From positions 1 to 64,000 of the forward strand of contig CACORF010000001.1 in the NCBI GenBank assembly GCA_902629505.1: 64,000 bases of DNA. Direction: 5' to 3'. This document shows, one piece after another, positions 26,221 through 35,935 of this stretch (positions are counted from its first letter, which is position 1; every line of letters starts with the position of its first letter). The notes under the pieces were generated by a model. The model was not told the origin of the DNA. It searched no databases and saw nothing but the letters and a program-made list of their open reading frames with translations. The position numbers and the translations under genes are program-made. The DNA is from an uncultured Bacteroidota bacterium. Lineage in GTDB: Bacteria > Bacteroidota > Bacteroidia > Flavobacteriales > Flavobacteriaceae.

Positions 26221-27677
26221 ATTTTATTAATAAAATTATTAAATGGATCTTTATATTCTATTCCATTATTAGTTCTTAATATTGATAACTTATTATAACT
26301 CTCAAGACCCCACAAAACAAATTCTATAAAGAATAGCTCATCATCGTCATTCAATTCAGGAATATATTTTTTAATCAACTTTTTTGCATCAATTACTTGA
26401 TTAAGTAGATCCTCGTAATCTTTATTTTTCAAGTTATCATTGATAACTAATTGTCTATTGGTGAACCACTCTAAAATTGAATCATAAGGAGTAACCTCAT
26501 CTGGTTTAATTAATTTTTCAATTCTAGGAAAATATTTATTAAAAATTGATTTCACAGCTGATGAAATAAGATTATATGATACTTGCTCTGCGCCCTCTTC
26601 CTCTCCCTCATAAACTAATTCTACTTTTCCATTTATTGAGGAAATAACTGAGCTAAAATCAGACATCCTAATTGAAGTTTTCTCTTCATTGTTAATTATC
26701 ATACGTCTTTCAGCAGATGAAACAAGATTTTGTAAACTGGTTATACTCATTCTTGCACTTACTCCACTTTTTCTATCAACAAGATCACTTTCTCTTGCCT
26801 CAAAAGAAATTTGCTCAATTATATCTCTTGCAACTTCGGGAATATGAATTTCTGAAGCTAACCTTGAATCAATTTTTGACTCTTGTTCTGTAATTTTTTT
26901 TGCAATATCAATGGATTCAGGGTAATGAGTTAGAATTTGTGATCCAACTCTATCTTTTAAGGGTGTTACAATTGTTCCTCTATTCGTATAATCTTCTGGA
27001 TTTGAAGTAAAAATAAATTGAATATCAAGAGGAAGTCTAACTTTAAAACCTCGAATTTGAATTTCTTTTTCCTCTAAAATTGAAAAAAGTGAAACTTGAA
27101 TTCTTGGTTGCAAATCTGGTAATTCATTAAGCACAAAAATACATCTGTGTGCTCTTGGGATTAATCCAAAGTGAATAACTTCTTCATTTGAATATGATAA
27201 TTTAAGATTTGTAGCCTTTATTGGGTCAATATCACCGATTAAATCTGATACTGTAACGTCTGGAGTCGCAAGTTTTTCGTAAAATCTTTCATCTCTGTGA
27301 AGCCAATCTATTTCAGTTTTGTCTCCATTAGATTTAATAATTTGAAGAGAACTTTTAAAAATTGGATTAAGTGGATCATCATTTGTTTCTGAGCCTTTGA
27401 TTATTGGAATCCACTCATCTAGAAGGTTTACACAAGTTCGCGCCAGTTTAGTTTTAGCTTGACCCCTTAAACCAAGAAGGTTAATACTATGATTTGAGAG
27501 AAAAGCTCTTTCCACACTTGGAATCACTGTCTCTTCATATCCGATTAGATCTGAAAATACATTAATACCTTCTGAGAGGTTATGCCTTAAATTATCTGTA
27601 ATTTCTTGATTAAGAGATTTATGTATGTAATCTGATGATTTTAATTCACCAATTGTTTTGATTTTAGGTTTGTTCAT
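26217..27677 (-). CDS. Magnesium-chelatase-like AAA+ ATPase (MoxR/BchI type)
   Basis: Protein of 486 residues. The Walker A reads LLGLRGQAKTK, a family-typical variant; the Walker B region is CIFVLNELPDLQ with Asn in place of the first acid; the sensor region is IQFIFTSNPEDYTNRG with arginine finger candidates in LKDRVGSQ. This matches the ATPases annotated as magnesium chelatase in Bacteroidota that lack chlorophyll genes. It is paired with a VWA-domain protein directly upstream (one-base overlap), like MoxR-VWA chaperone pairs that remodel protein or metal complexes. Substrate unknown. Confidence 0.85.
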   Translation of the reverse strand: MNKPKIKTIGELKSSDYIHKSLNQEITDNLRHNLSEGINVFSDLIGYEETVIPSVERAFLSNHSINLLGLRGQAKTKLARTCVNLLDEWIPIIKGSETNDDPLNPIFKSSLQIIKSNGDKTEIDWLHRDERFYEKLATPDVTVSDLIGDIDPIKATNLKLSYSNEEVIHFGLIPRAHRCIFVLNELPDLQPRIQVSLFSILEEKEIQIRGFKVRLPLDIQFIFTSNPEDYTNRGTIVTPLKDRVGSQILTHYPESIDIAKKITEQESKIDSRLASEIHIPEVARDIIEQISFEARESDLVDRKSGVSARMSITSLQNLVSSAERRMIINNEEKTSIRMSDFSSVISSINGKVELVYEGEEEGAEQVSYNLISSAVKSIFNKYFPRIEKLIKPDEVTPYDSILEWFTNRQLVINDNLKNKDYEDLLNQVIDAKKLIKKYIPELNDDDELFFIEFVLWGLESYNKLSILRTNNGIEYKDPFNNFINKI

Positions 27678-28780
27678 TATCTTAATTTTTGTCTTCTATT
27701 TTTGTCATAATCTTCAAATACCATTTCACTCAAACCTTCTAAACCTGTATAGAAGGCTTTTCCATTATTTACTTCAGAGAATTTTTTAACAAAAGTTTGC
27801 AAGTAGGGATCACTAGCAATCATAAATGTTGTAATTGGTATATTATTTTTTTTTGCAATTCTAGCTCTATTATAACACTGATCAAGAATAAAATTATCAA
27901 GACCAGCACTATTTTTATAAAAACCATCCTTTGTGAACATACAACTGGGCTTACCGTCAGTTATCATAAAGATTTGTTTATTATTATTCTTTTTTCTTCT
28001 AAGAATATCAAATGCTAAGTCAAGTCCCGCTACTGTATTTGTATGATAAGGTCCTACTTTTAAATATGGTAAGTCTTTAATACTAATTGGTTTTGCCTCA
28101 TCTCCAAATGATAAAATATCAATAGTATCTTTTGGGAATTTTGTTTTAATGTATTCAACAAGTGCCATAGCAACTTTTTTTGCTGGAGTTATTCTGTCTT
28201 CACCATAAAGAATCATACTGTGACTAATATCAATCATTAGCACAGTACTCATCTGAGAATTGTGGTTTGAATCCCAAACTACAATATCTTCTTTCTTAAG
28301 TGTTAGATCGTTTTCACCAGATGATATTATGGCATTTTTTAAACTTTCAGTTAATAATATTCTATCTAAGGGATCTCCATATTCAAAACCCTTTATGTTA
28401 AGATTATCATCAGATCCTGATGAAGAAAACTTTGTCCTATGATTTCCTTTTTTTGTTTTTTTTAGTTTACCAAATAAATGTTTAAGTACATGTTTTCTTA
28501 AAAGCCTTTCTGTTTTTGAGCTAATTTTAGTTTTTTCTTCTCCTCCTTGAATTTGTTTTGAGATAAAGCCTTTACTTAAAAGATCATTAATAAAATCATC
28601 AATAGTATAATTTTCATCTGTTAGCTGATACTCTTTATCTAACTCTCTTAGCCAATCAATAGCTTCATCAAAGTCTCCTGATGTATGAATAATAAGTTCC
28701 TTAAAAATATTAAACAGCTTCTCGAAAGGAGAAAGGTTAGGCTCTTTATAGTTGGTAAATTTAAATGCTGATTTCTTCAA
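27677..28780 (-). CDS. VWA-domain protein partnered with the AAA+ ATPase
   Basis: Protein of 367 residues starting at a TTG (28780); a stop lies in frame just upstream and no ATG is available nearby. The N-terminal half is helical and charged. The C-terminal half is a von Willebrand A domain with an intact MIDAS: DISHS (about 182-186), the Thr in HTNTVAGLD and MITDGKPS. Such pairs of VWA protein and AAA ATPase (compare ViaA/RavA, CoxE/CoxD) act as metal-dependent chaperones. Nothing in the neighbourhood names the client. Confidence 0.83.
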   Translation of the reverse strand: MKKSAFKFTNYKEPNLSPFEKLFNIFKELIIHTSGDFDEAIDWLRELDKEYQLTDENYTIDDFINDLLSKGFISKQIQGGEEKTKISSKTERLLRKHVLKHLFGKLKKTKKGNHRTKFSSSGSDDNLNIKGFEYGDPLDRILLTESLKNAIISSGENDLTLKKEDIVVWDSNHNSQMSTVLMIDISHSMILYGEDRITPAKKVAMALVEYIKTKFPKDTIDILSFGDEAKPISIKDLPYLKVGPYHTNTVAGLDLAFDILRRKKNNNKQIFMITDGKPSCMFTKDGFYKNSAGLDNFILDQCYNRARIAKKNNIPITTFMIASDPYLQTFVKKFSEVNNGKAFYTGLEGLSEMVFEDYDKNRRQKLR

Positions 28781-28876
28781 TTTGTCTAAGAAATTAATTT
28801 CAATTCAAATTAAACAAATAAAATTTATCTTAGAGTTTAACTTTACTATATTTAAATGATTTTTAACAATATTTAA

Positions 28877-29950
28877 ATGATTGAAAAGGATTTTGTCAAT
28901 AATGATAATTTCTTGTCTGAAGGAATTGTAGAGTGGAGTTCACCTAGTAATATTGCGTTAGTTAAATATTGGGGTAAAAAATATAATCAAATACCCCAAA
29001 ATCCATCAATCAGTTTTACACTTTCTAAGTCCTCCACAACAACATCTGTGGAATTTAAACCAAAAAAAAATAAAGCCAATTCTATTGGTTTTGAATTTGA
29101 CGGTGTTAAAGATCACGAGTTTGGTCAAAAAATTAAATTATTTATTACCAACATTGAAAAGTATTTTAACTTTTTAAAAAACCATGATATAAATATCAAA
29201 TCAGAAAATAATTTTCCTCATAGTAGTGGAATTGCATCATCTGCATCATCAATGTCTGCATTAGCTTCGTGTCTAGTTGATATTGAAAAGTTAAATTCCA
29301 ATCAACAAGATGATTCATACTATTTAAAAAAGAAATCCTTTATAGCTAGGCTTGGTTCTGGAAGTGCCTCAAGAAGTATAGAAGGACCCATTACTCTTTG
29401 GGGTGAATCAAAATCTTATCCTGGAAGTTCTGATTTATATGCAATTAACATATCGGAAGGTGTAGATCAGATATTCAAAGAATATCAGAATACAATTTTA
29501 ATAATTGATCCTGGAGTTAAGAAAATATCAAGTTCGATTGGACATAAACTAATGAATGAAAATCCATTTTCAAAGACAAGATTTAGTGAAGCAAAGAATA
29601 ATATTACTAAGCTAAAAAATGTTTTAAAATCAGGGCATTTAGATGAGTTTATAAACATTACAGAATCAGAAGCTTTAATGATTCACTCTCTAATGTTAAC
29701 ATCAAGTCCATACTTTATTTTAATGAAGCCAAACACCTTAGAAGTTATTCAAAGAATCCTAGAATACAGAAGAGAAACCAAAAATCCAGTTTGTTTTTCA
29801 CTTGATGCTGGCTCTAATGTTCATCTACTTTATCCAAATATAATTAAGCCTGACGTACAAAAATTTATTGAGGATGATCTATTAAATTTTTGTAAATCTA
29901 AGACATGTATATTAGATAGTCTTGGTAATGGTTCAGAAAAAATTAAATAA
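28877..29950 (+). CDS. mvaD: Diphosphomevalonate decarboxylase
   Basis: GHMP-fold enzyme of 357 residues making isopentenyl diphosphate. Diagnostic segments are SPSNIALVKYWGKK near the N-terminus, NPSISFTLS, the phosphate loop FPHSSGIASSASSMSALA with its serine run, and GSGSASRSIEGPITLWG. A late FSLDAGSNVHLLYP supplies the catalytic Asp region. It starts the mvaD-mevalonate kinase-gntK-gnd unit, in which genes are 0-5 nt apart. Confidence 0.94.
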   Translation: MIEKDFVNNDNFLSEGIVEWSSPSNIALVKYWGKKYNQIPQNPSISFTLSKSSTTTSVEFKPKKNKANSIGFEFDGVKDHEFGQKIKLFITNIEKYFNFLKNHDINIKSENNFPHSSGIASSASSMSALASCLVDIEKLNSNQQDDSYYLKKKSFIARLGSGSASRSIEGPITLWGESKSYPGSSDLYAINISEGVDQIFKEYQNTILIIDPGVKKISSSIGHKLMNENPFSKTRFSEAKNNITKLKNVLKSGHLDEFINITESEALMIHSLMLTSSPYFILMKPNTLEVIQRILEYRRETKNPVCFSLDAGSNVHLLYPNIIKPDVQKFIEDDLLNFCKSKTCILDSLGNGSEKIK

Positions 29951-30834
29951 TGGATAGTACTTCTTTTAACTCAAAAATTTTGTTGTTTGGTGAGTATGGT
30001 ATTATGCATGATTCAGATGCTTTATCTATTCCTTATAAAAGATTTAATGGATTTCTTGCTAAATCAAATAATCTAACAGAAGATCAAAAAAAATCAAATA
30101 GAAATATAGAATCTTTATATGAATATATGATTCAAGAAGAATATCTAGGTGATATAATTAATTCAAATAATTTAAAAGAGGAAATTGATTCAGGTCTATA
30201 TTTTGAAAGTAATATTCCAATTGGAAGTGGGCTTGGAAGTAGTGGAGCTTTAGTCTCCTCAATTATATCAAGATATTCTAAAGTTGATTTGAAATCATTT
30301 TCTAATGCGGAATTAAAAAAAATTATGTCATTAATTGAATCAAAATTTCATGGAAATTCCTCTGGGTTTGATCCTGCTGTGTCATACTTTAATAAACCAA
30401 TGCTATATTCAAATCAAAAAATAAGACCGATTGAAATAATTGCTTTTAAAGATTTTAAAGTATATATAATAGATAGTCGAATAGAATCCTCAACAAAAAA
30501 AATGATTAAGACATTTGAAGATAAAATGATTGATAGTGAATTCAGACTTTTCTTTAATAATAAGTTTATTACTAATACTAATCAATGTATTGACCACTTA
30601 ATAAATAATCCTGAACTGTTTAGAAATTCAATTAAAGAACTATCAAATGACACTTACAATAATTTTCATGAAATGATTCCAAATAACATAAAAAACAAAT
30701 GGAAAGAAGGTATTAGAAATGATTCATATTATATGAAACTTTGTGGATCTGGTGGGGGAGGGTTCTTTTTAGCTTATGATTTTGATAATCAAATAAATTC
30801 AAGTTTTTCTGAGTTTAATTTTTTTCAGATATAA
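29950..30834 (+). CDS. Mevalonate kinase-like GHMP kinase
   Basis: Protein of 294 residues with KILLFGEYGIMHDSDAL (substrate-binding start), the ATP loop NIPIGSGLGSSGALVSSI near residue 95, FHGNSSGFDPAVSYF, and the C-terminal KLCGSGGGGFFLAYD. These fit the short mevalonate kinases of Bacteroidota. The gene overlaps the mvaD stop by one base, and the two form the lower mevalonate pathway here; phosphomevalonate kinase is not in the window. Confidence 0.87.
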   Translation: MDSTSFNSKILLFGEYGIMHDSDALSIPYKRFNGFLAKSNNLTEDQKKSNRNIESLYEYMIQEEYLGDIINSNNLKEEIDSGLYFESNIPIGSGLGSSGALVSSIISRYSKVDLKSFSNAELKKIMSLIESKFHGNSSGFDPAVSYFNKPMLYSNQKIRPIEIIAFKDFKVYIIDSRIESSTKKMIKTFEDKMIDSEFRLFFNNKFITNTNQCIDHLINNPELFRNSIKELSNDTYNNFHEMIPNNIKNKWKEGIRNDSYYMKLCGSGGGGFFLAYDFDNQINSSFSEFNFFQI

Positions 30835-30838
30835 ATAA

Positions 30839-31321
30839 ATGAGTAAAGTCATAATTTTATTTGGTGTAAGTGGTTGTGGTAAATCTTTAATTGGGAAAAA
30901 ACTTTCTTTAGATTTAAAATTCAAATTTATTGAGGGAGATGACTTTCACTCAAATGAAAATATTGAAAAAATGAATAATAATATTCCATTAAATGATAAA
31001 GACAGAGAGACATGGATTAAAGATATTAATAGCGAGATAAATAGATTAAAGATCAAAAATATAGTAGTTGCATGTTCAGCTCTAAAAGAGTCGTACAGAC
31101 AAGCGCTGATAAATGGAGTTAATGCAGATATAGATTGGTTCTGTCTTAAAGGAAACTTTGACTTAATAAAGAAAAGACTTGACATCAGAGAAGATCATTT
31201 TTTCAAGTCGGATTTACTTAACTCTCAGTTTAATATAATTGAATATCCTGATTATTGTAAATTTATTGATATCACTGAAAGTCCTGATATTATTGTTGAA
31301 AAAATTAAATCTGAATTATAA
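30839..31321 (+). CDS. gntK: Gluconokinase
   Basis: P-loop carbohydrate kinase of 160 residues: Walker A FGVSGCGKSLIG, FIEGDDFHSNENIEKMNNNIPLNDKDRETWI, the GntK signature, and VACSALKESYRQAL. It phosphorylates gluconate to 6-phosphogluconate with ATP. The next gene encodes the dehydrogenase that uses its product, and starts at the base after this stop, so the two form a gluconate-to-ribulose-5-phosphate module placed behind mevalonate genes. Confidence 0.92.
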   Translation: MSKVIILFGVSGCGKSLIGKKLSLDLKFKFIEGDDFHSNENIEKMNNNIPLNDKDRETWIKDINSEINRLKIKNIVVACSALKESYRQALINGVNADIDWFCLKGNFDLIKKRLDIREDHFFKSDLLNSQFNIIEYPDYCKFIDITESPDIIVEKIKSEL

Positions 31322-32662
31322 ATGACTGATTTTGGAATAATTGGAGTAGGTAGAATAGGGACAAGCTTGGCAAGAAATATGTCATCAAATGGTATAAAAG
31401 TCTCTTTATATGATAAAAGTTTTGAAACATCTATAGATATTAAAAATCATTATCCAGAATTAGAATCTTCTTTAATGTTTAATGATATAAACAAATTTAT
31501 TAGTTCTATCTCATTGCCAAGAAAAGTTTTAGTTCTTGTTCCATCTGGTCATTCATTAGATGAGGTGATTTCTCTCTGTATAAAAAACCTTGATTCAAAC
31601 GATATTTTAATTGATGCCGGTAATACTAATCCAACTATAAGTTTTAAAAATCATCAAAAAATTAAATCAAAAAATTTGTTATATCTAGGCATGGGTGTAT
31701 CTGGGGGAGTTTTAGGAGTTCTTAAAGGCCCTTCAATAATGATAGGTGGAGATCTAAAGGCATTTAACGAAGTAAAAAATATGTTTTCTAAAATAACATC
31801 TAATACAATCAATAACTCAAAAAGCTATGAATTATTTGGGGATTCTAACCAAGGTCACTTTGTTAAGATGGTCCATAATGGTATAGAATATGTTGAAATG
31901 CAACTTATATCATCAATATATTACCTCATGATAAAATCTAATAAATATAAATATGATGATATCGCAAATATTTTTAAAAAATGGAATAAATCGGATTTGA
32001 ATAGTTATTTACTTGAGATATCTTCCACCAAACTTGTGGAAAAAACAGATGGTAACTTTTTACTAGATATAATTGATGATAAAGCTGATGATAATGGGAC
32101 TGGTAGGTGGATGTTAAAATACGGAGTTGATCTTGGATGCTCAATGAGTATGCTAAATGCTGCACTAGATTCCAGGTTTATTTCAAAAAATAATAATGCA
32201 AGATTGAAGTTCAGTAATTCAATAAAAAAAGACATTGGGGAATATGATATCAACTTTAATTCATTAGCTGATGCATATAGTTTTTGTAGACTAATAAACT
32301 ATGTTCAAGCATTTTTATTGATTGATTCTGCAAATCAAAATTATGGGTGGAATATAAGTATTTCAAAGGCTTTAAATGTTTGGTCAAATGGAAGCATTAT
32401 AAAATCAAAACTAATTAATACTTTATATAGAGACTATTCAGTTGATAATATATTGGATGATAAAAAAATATTCAAAACCTTTAATGAGTTTAAACCTGGA
32501 CTGATTGATATTTTAGATTTATCATTAAAAAATGATATATCCCTTCCATGCTTTAGTGAGGCATTGAGTTATATAAATCAAATTTCAAGTCTATCTTTGA
32601 GCACCAAATTAATTCAGGCTCAACGAAACCAATTTGGATCTCACAAAATAGATACTAATTAA
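31322..32662 (+). CDS. gnd: 6-phosphogluconate dehydrogenase (decarboxylating)
   Basis: Protein of 446 residues, somewhat short for the dimeric form. The Rossmann start is DFGIIGVGRIGTSLARNM, followed by DAGNTNPTISF, GMGVSGGVLGVLKGPSIMIGG, and the catalytic GHFVKMVHNGIEYVEMQLI with Lys and Asn. The helical C-terminal domain follows with DNGTGRWMLKYGVDLG. It oxidises 6-phosphogluconate to ribulose 5-phosphate. The sequence is clearly diverged from the E. coli type but keeps the active site. It converges on ubiE with a 13-nt gap. Confidence 0.9.
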   Translation: MTDFGIIGVGRIGTSLARNMSSNGIKVSLYDKSFETSIDIKNHYPELESSLMFNDINKFISSISLPRKVLVLVPSGHSLDEVISLCIKNLDSNDILIDAGNTNPTISFKNHQKIKSKNLLYLGMGVSGGVLGVLKGPSIMIGGDLKAFNEVKNMFSKITSNTINNSKSYELFGDSNQGHFVKMVHNGIEYVEMQLISSIYYLMIKSNKYKYDDIANIFKKWNKSDLNSYLLEISSTKLVEKTDGNFLLDIIDDKADDNGTGRWMLKYGVDLGCSMSMLNAALDSRFISKNNNARLKFSNSIKKDIGEYDINFNSLADAYSFCRLINYVQAFLLIDSANQNYGWNISISKALNVWSNGSIIKSKLINTLYRDYSVDNILDDKKIFKTFNEFKPGLIDILDLSLKNDISLPCFSEALSYINQISSLSLSTKLIQAQRNQFGSHKIDTN

Positions 32663-32675
32663 TTAAATAATTATT

Positions 32676-33380
32676 TTATTTTGATACAATATAAATTGTA
32701 GAGGCGCCATAAAGTTTTTTTCTTGTTTCAACTTTTTTAAAACCTGTTTTATAAAGCATCTCTATAAATCTATTTTTTGGAGGAAAATTTTTTGTAGAAT
32801 CTAATAAGTAAAGGTAAGCTTTCGTTTTTCCTGAAAAAATAAAAGCAATTATTGGAATGTATATTCTAGTTATTAGTGTGTATAAGATTTTAATTATCGG
32901 ATTTTCTGGAATTGAAGTTTCAAGTATTATTAGTTTCCCATCATTCTTTAAAACTCTATAACTTTCGCTTAACCCTTTCTCCAAATTACTAAAGTTTCTA
33001 ACTCCATATCCAATTGATACAATATCAAATTGGTTATCGTCAAAAACTAGATTTTCAGCTTCACATATTTTAAGATTTATATTTTCAATTTTTAAATCAT
33101 TAATTTTTTTACGAGCAATTTTCAGCATATTACCTGAGACATCAATTCCTTCGATTTTTGAGCCATTAATTTTACTTAGATTTATTGCAATATCCCCAGT
33201 GCCAGTTGCAATATCAAGTATTCTTTTAGGAGATGAATCTATTGCAATTTCAGCTATCTCTTTTTTCCATTTAGAATGATTTCTGAAAGTCATTAAATCA
33301 TTCATGAAGTCATATTCATTTGATATAGATTCAAAAATATTTTTTATCTGCACAAAATTTGAGGATTTGTTAGTATTCAT
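32676..33380 (-). CDS. ubiE: Demethylmenaquinone methyltransferase
   Basis: Class I SAM-dependent methyltransferase of 234 residues. It shows FESISNEYDFMNDLMTFRNHSKWKKE at the N-terminus, the SAM site ILDIATGTGDIAINL, EGIDVSGNMLKIA, and VSIGYGVRNFSNLEKGLSE, which are diagnostic of UbiE/MenG. It does the last step of menaquinone synthesis. It begins 2 nt after trpA, so it is probably the last gene of the trp transcript. The flavobacterial partner porT is not found downstream. Confidence 0.94.
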   Translation of the reverse strand: MNTNKSSNFVQIKNIFESISNEYDFMNDLMTFRNHSKWKKEIAEIAIDSSPKRILDIATGTGDIAINLSKINGSKIEGIDVSGNMLKIARKKINDLKIENINLKICEAENLVFDDNQFDIVSIGYGVRNFSNLEKGLSESYRVLKNDGKLIILETSIPENPIIKILYTLITRIYIPIIAFIFSGKTKAYLYLLDSTKNFPPKNRFIEMLYKTGFKKVETRKKLYGASTIYIVSK

Positions 33381-33382
33381 TT

Positions 33383-34144
33383 TTATCTAATTGACTTAAT
33401 AAACGAATCTATTGAATCCACACCATTTTCATGAAGATTTTTTATAAATGCAGATCCAATTATTGCACCCTTTGAATAACCCACAGCAGCATCAAATGTT
33501 TCTTTATTTCCTACTCCAAAACCAATAATTCTCGGTGTATCTAAGTTCATTTTCTCGATTCTTTTAAAATAATTAATTTGTTCTGAGCTAAAAGAATCCT
33601 TTGAACCAGTTATACTTGATGAACTCACCATATAGATAAAACCATTTGATATTGAATCAATCTTTCTTATTCTTTTATCTGATGTTTGTGGAGCTATTAA
33701 AAACATATTATAGAGCTGATTTTCTTCAAACATTGATTTATAATTTTCTTCATAATAATCAATTGGTAAGTCAGGTATTATTAATCCATCAATTCCAATT
33801 TCATTACATTTTTTACAAAAGGCATCAACACCATATTGAAGCATAGGATTAAAATAACCCATAATAATTAATGGAATAGAGACTTTATCTCTTATTCCTT
33901 GTAATTGATCAAACAATTTATTGGTATTCATTCCATTTTTAATTGCTATAGTAGAGCTATCTTGAATTGTTGGTCCATCAGCCAATGGATCACTAAATGG
34001 TAGGCCGATCTCAACCATATCAACACCTGATTCCTGCAACTTAATAATAATATCTTTCGTATCATTTAAATTAGGGTATCCAGCTGTAAAGTATATGGAC
34101 AATAACTTCCCCTCTTCTCCTAATTTTTTGTCAATCCTATTCAT
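33383..34144 (-). CDS. trpA: Tryptophan synthase alpha chain
   Basis: TIM-barrel subunit of 253 residues cleaving indole-3-glycerol phosphate to indole. Catalytic Glu is in MVEIGLPFSDPLADGPTIQ, the second acid in LIIPDLPIDYYEE, and the phosphate loop in GFGVGNKETFD and GAIIGSAF. It overlaps trpB by one base. Indole is channelled to TrpB in the alpha2beta2 complex. Confidence 0.96.
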   Translation of the reverse strand: MNRIDKKLGEEGKLLSIYFTAGYPNLNDTKDIIIKLQESGVDMVEIGLPFSDPLADGPTIQDSSTIAIKNGMNTNKLFDQLQGIRDKVSIPLIIMGYFNPMLQYGVDAFCKKCNEIGIDGLIIPDLPIDYYEENYKSMFEENQLYNMFLIAPQTSDKRIRKIDSISNGFIYMVSSSSITGSKDSFSSEQINYFKRIEKMNLDTPRIIGFGVGNKETFDAAVGYSKGAIIGSAFIKNLHENGVDSIDSFIKSIR

Positions 34145-35325
34145 TATAAATTAAAATAATCAATGTATGTATTTAAATCCTTATCACCTCTACCTGAGAA
34201 GTTAACAACTATAATATCATCTGGTTTAAAATCTAGATATTTAAATGCAGCAAAAGCATGTGCTGTTTCTATTGCAGGTATAATCCCCTCAAGTTTTGAG
34301 ACCTCAAGTCCTGCAAGCATAGCATCACTATCTGTTATTGACATAAACTCTGCTCTTTTACTTTCAAGTAAATGAGCATGAAGAGGACCTACTCCTGGAT
34401 AATCAAGACCAGCTGAAATAGAATAGGGCTCAACTATTTGTCCATCTTTAGTCTGCATTAAAAGTGTTTTACTTCCATGAATAATACCTGTTTTTCCAAG
34501 AACTGATGTTGCAGCACTTTTCCCTGATTCAACTCCTTCTCCAGCCGCCTCAACTGAAATAATTTTTACTTTTTCATCTTCTAAATAATGGTAATATAAT
34601 CCAGCAGCATTGCTTCCACCTCCTATATTAGCAATTAAATAATCAGGATATTCAGTCCCTTCTTTGTCTTTCAACTGAGACTTTATCTCTTCTGAAACTA
34701 CAGCCTGAAACTTAGCTACCATATCAGGATAAGGATGAGGACCTACTACTGATCCAATAATGTAATGAGTTGTTACTGGATTATTAATCCAATCCCTAAT
34801 TGCTTCATTAGTAGCGTCTTTTAGTGTTTTACTACCTGATTCAGCAGGAACTATTGAAGCTCCAAGCATTTTCATTCTAGCTACATTAGGAGCTTGCCTT
34901 TTTATGTCAATTGCACCCATATAAATTACACATTCAATTCCTGCTAATGCACAAACTGTTGCAGTTGCTACTCCATGTTGACCAGCACCTGTTTCAGCAA
35001 TAATTCTTTTTTTCCCAAGTCTTTTGGCCAGTAAAATTTGACCAACAGTGTTATTTATTTTATGAGCTCCTGTATGACATAAGTCTTCTCTTTTAAAGTA
35101 AATTTTACATTTATATTTTTTTGACATTCTTTCAGCAAAATACAGTGGAGTAGGCCTACCTACATAATCTTTTAAAAGATTATTATAATCCTTTTGGAAA
35201 TTAGGATCATCAATGATCTTATTGTAATTTTTTTCTAATTCATCAAGGTTTGGAAATAGCATTTCAGGAACAAAAGCACCTCCATAATTTCCATAAAACC
35301 CTTTTTTATCTACTTTATATTTCAT
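34144..35325 (-). CDS. trpB: Tryptophan synthase beta chain
   Basis: PLP enzyme of 393 residues joining indole and serine. The PLP lysine lies in HTGAHKINNTVGQILLAKRLG (AHKIN), ETGAGQHGVATAT and the phosphate-binding GGGSNAAG follow, and GLDYPGVGPLHAHL closes the active site. This is the TrpB1 type that pairs with TrpA. It overlaps trpF by 11 nt. Confidence 0.97.
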   Translation of the reverse strand: MKYKVDKKGFYGNYGGAFVPEMLFPNLDELEKNYNKIIDDPNFQKDYNNLLKDYVGRPTPLYFAERMSKKYKCKIYFKREDLCHTGAHKINNTVGQILLAKRLGKKRIIAETGAGQHGVATATVCALAGIECVIYMGAIDIKRQAPNVARMKMLGASIVPAESGSKTLKDATNEAIRDWINNPVTTHYIIGSVVGPHPYPDMVAKFQAVVSEEIKSQLKDKEGTEYPDYLIANIGGGSNAAGLYYHYLEDEKVKIISVEAAGEGVESGKSAATSVLGKTGIIHGSKTLLMQTKDGQIVEPYSISAGLDYPGVGPLHAHLLESKRAEFMSITDSDAMLAGLEVSKLEGIIPAIETAHAFAAFKYLDFKPDDIIVVNFSGRGDKDLNTYIDYFNL

Positions 35326-35935
35326 TTTTTATTATCTCTATAAAAGTTTTTAGTTCATCAATTTTTTTTAAATGATTTTCATCTTCAAATTTACTATTAA
35401 CGTCTATTCCATATATAGGAAGATCCATTTTAAAAAGTTCAATTAGTGATTCAATAGAATGAAGACCTATCCCACCGCTAATAAAGAACCCTTTTTTTAA
35501 ATTATATTTTTTTAAATTTTTCCAGTTAAATGACTTACCAGTTCCACCAGGAAGTTCTGATTTTGAGTCAAACAAGAATAAATCACAATAGTCTTCATAG
35601 CTTTTCAAAATGTTAAAATCAAAATTATCATCTATTCTAAATGACTTTATAACTTGAATTCCAGTATCTAATATTTCGTTACAAAATTGAGGAGATTCAT
35701 CACCATGTAATTGAACGCAAGTTAAGTCATGCTTATCAATTTTATCAATAACATCCTCAGTAATTGAGTTAAAAAAGACACCTGTCTTTTTAATTTCTTT
35801 ATTTATGTTTGGAGTAATATTATTTACGTATCTAAGAGATTTTTCCCAAAAAATATGACCAATGTAGTCTGGCTTTAAGACAGCTACTTGGTTAATGTTC
35901 TCATGATTAAATAGTCCGCAAATTTTAAATTTCAT
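35315..35935 (-). CDS. trpF: Phosphoribosylanthranilate isomerase
   Basis: Protein of 206 residues with KFKICGLFNHENI (catalytic Cys), DYIGHIFWEKSLRYV, CVQLHGDESP, the acid in LFLFDSKSELPGGTGKSFNW and FISGGIG for phosphate. It is a separate gene, not fused to trpC as in enterics. It overlaps trpC by 11 nt and trpB by 11 nt. Confidence 0.95.
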   Translation of the reverse strand: MKFKICGLFNHENINQVAVLKPDYIGHIFWEKSLRYVNNITPNINKEIKKTGVFFNSITEDVIDKIDKHDLTCVQLHGDESPQFCNEILDTGIQVIKSFRIDDNFDFNILKSYEDYCDLFLFDSKSELPGGTGKSFNWKNLKKYNLKKGFFISGGIGLHSIESLIELFKMDLPIYGIDVNSKFEDENHLKKIDELKTFIEIIKNEI

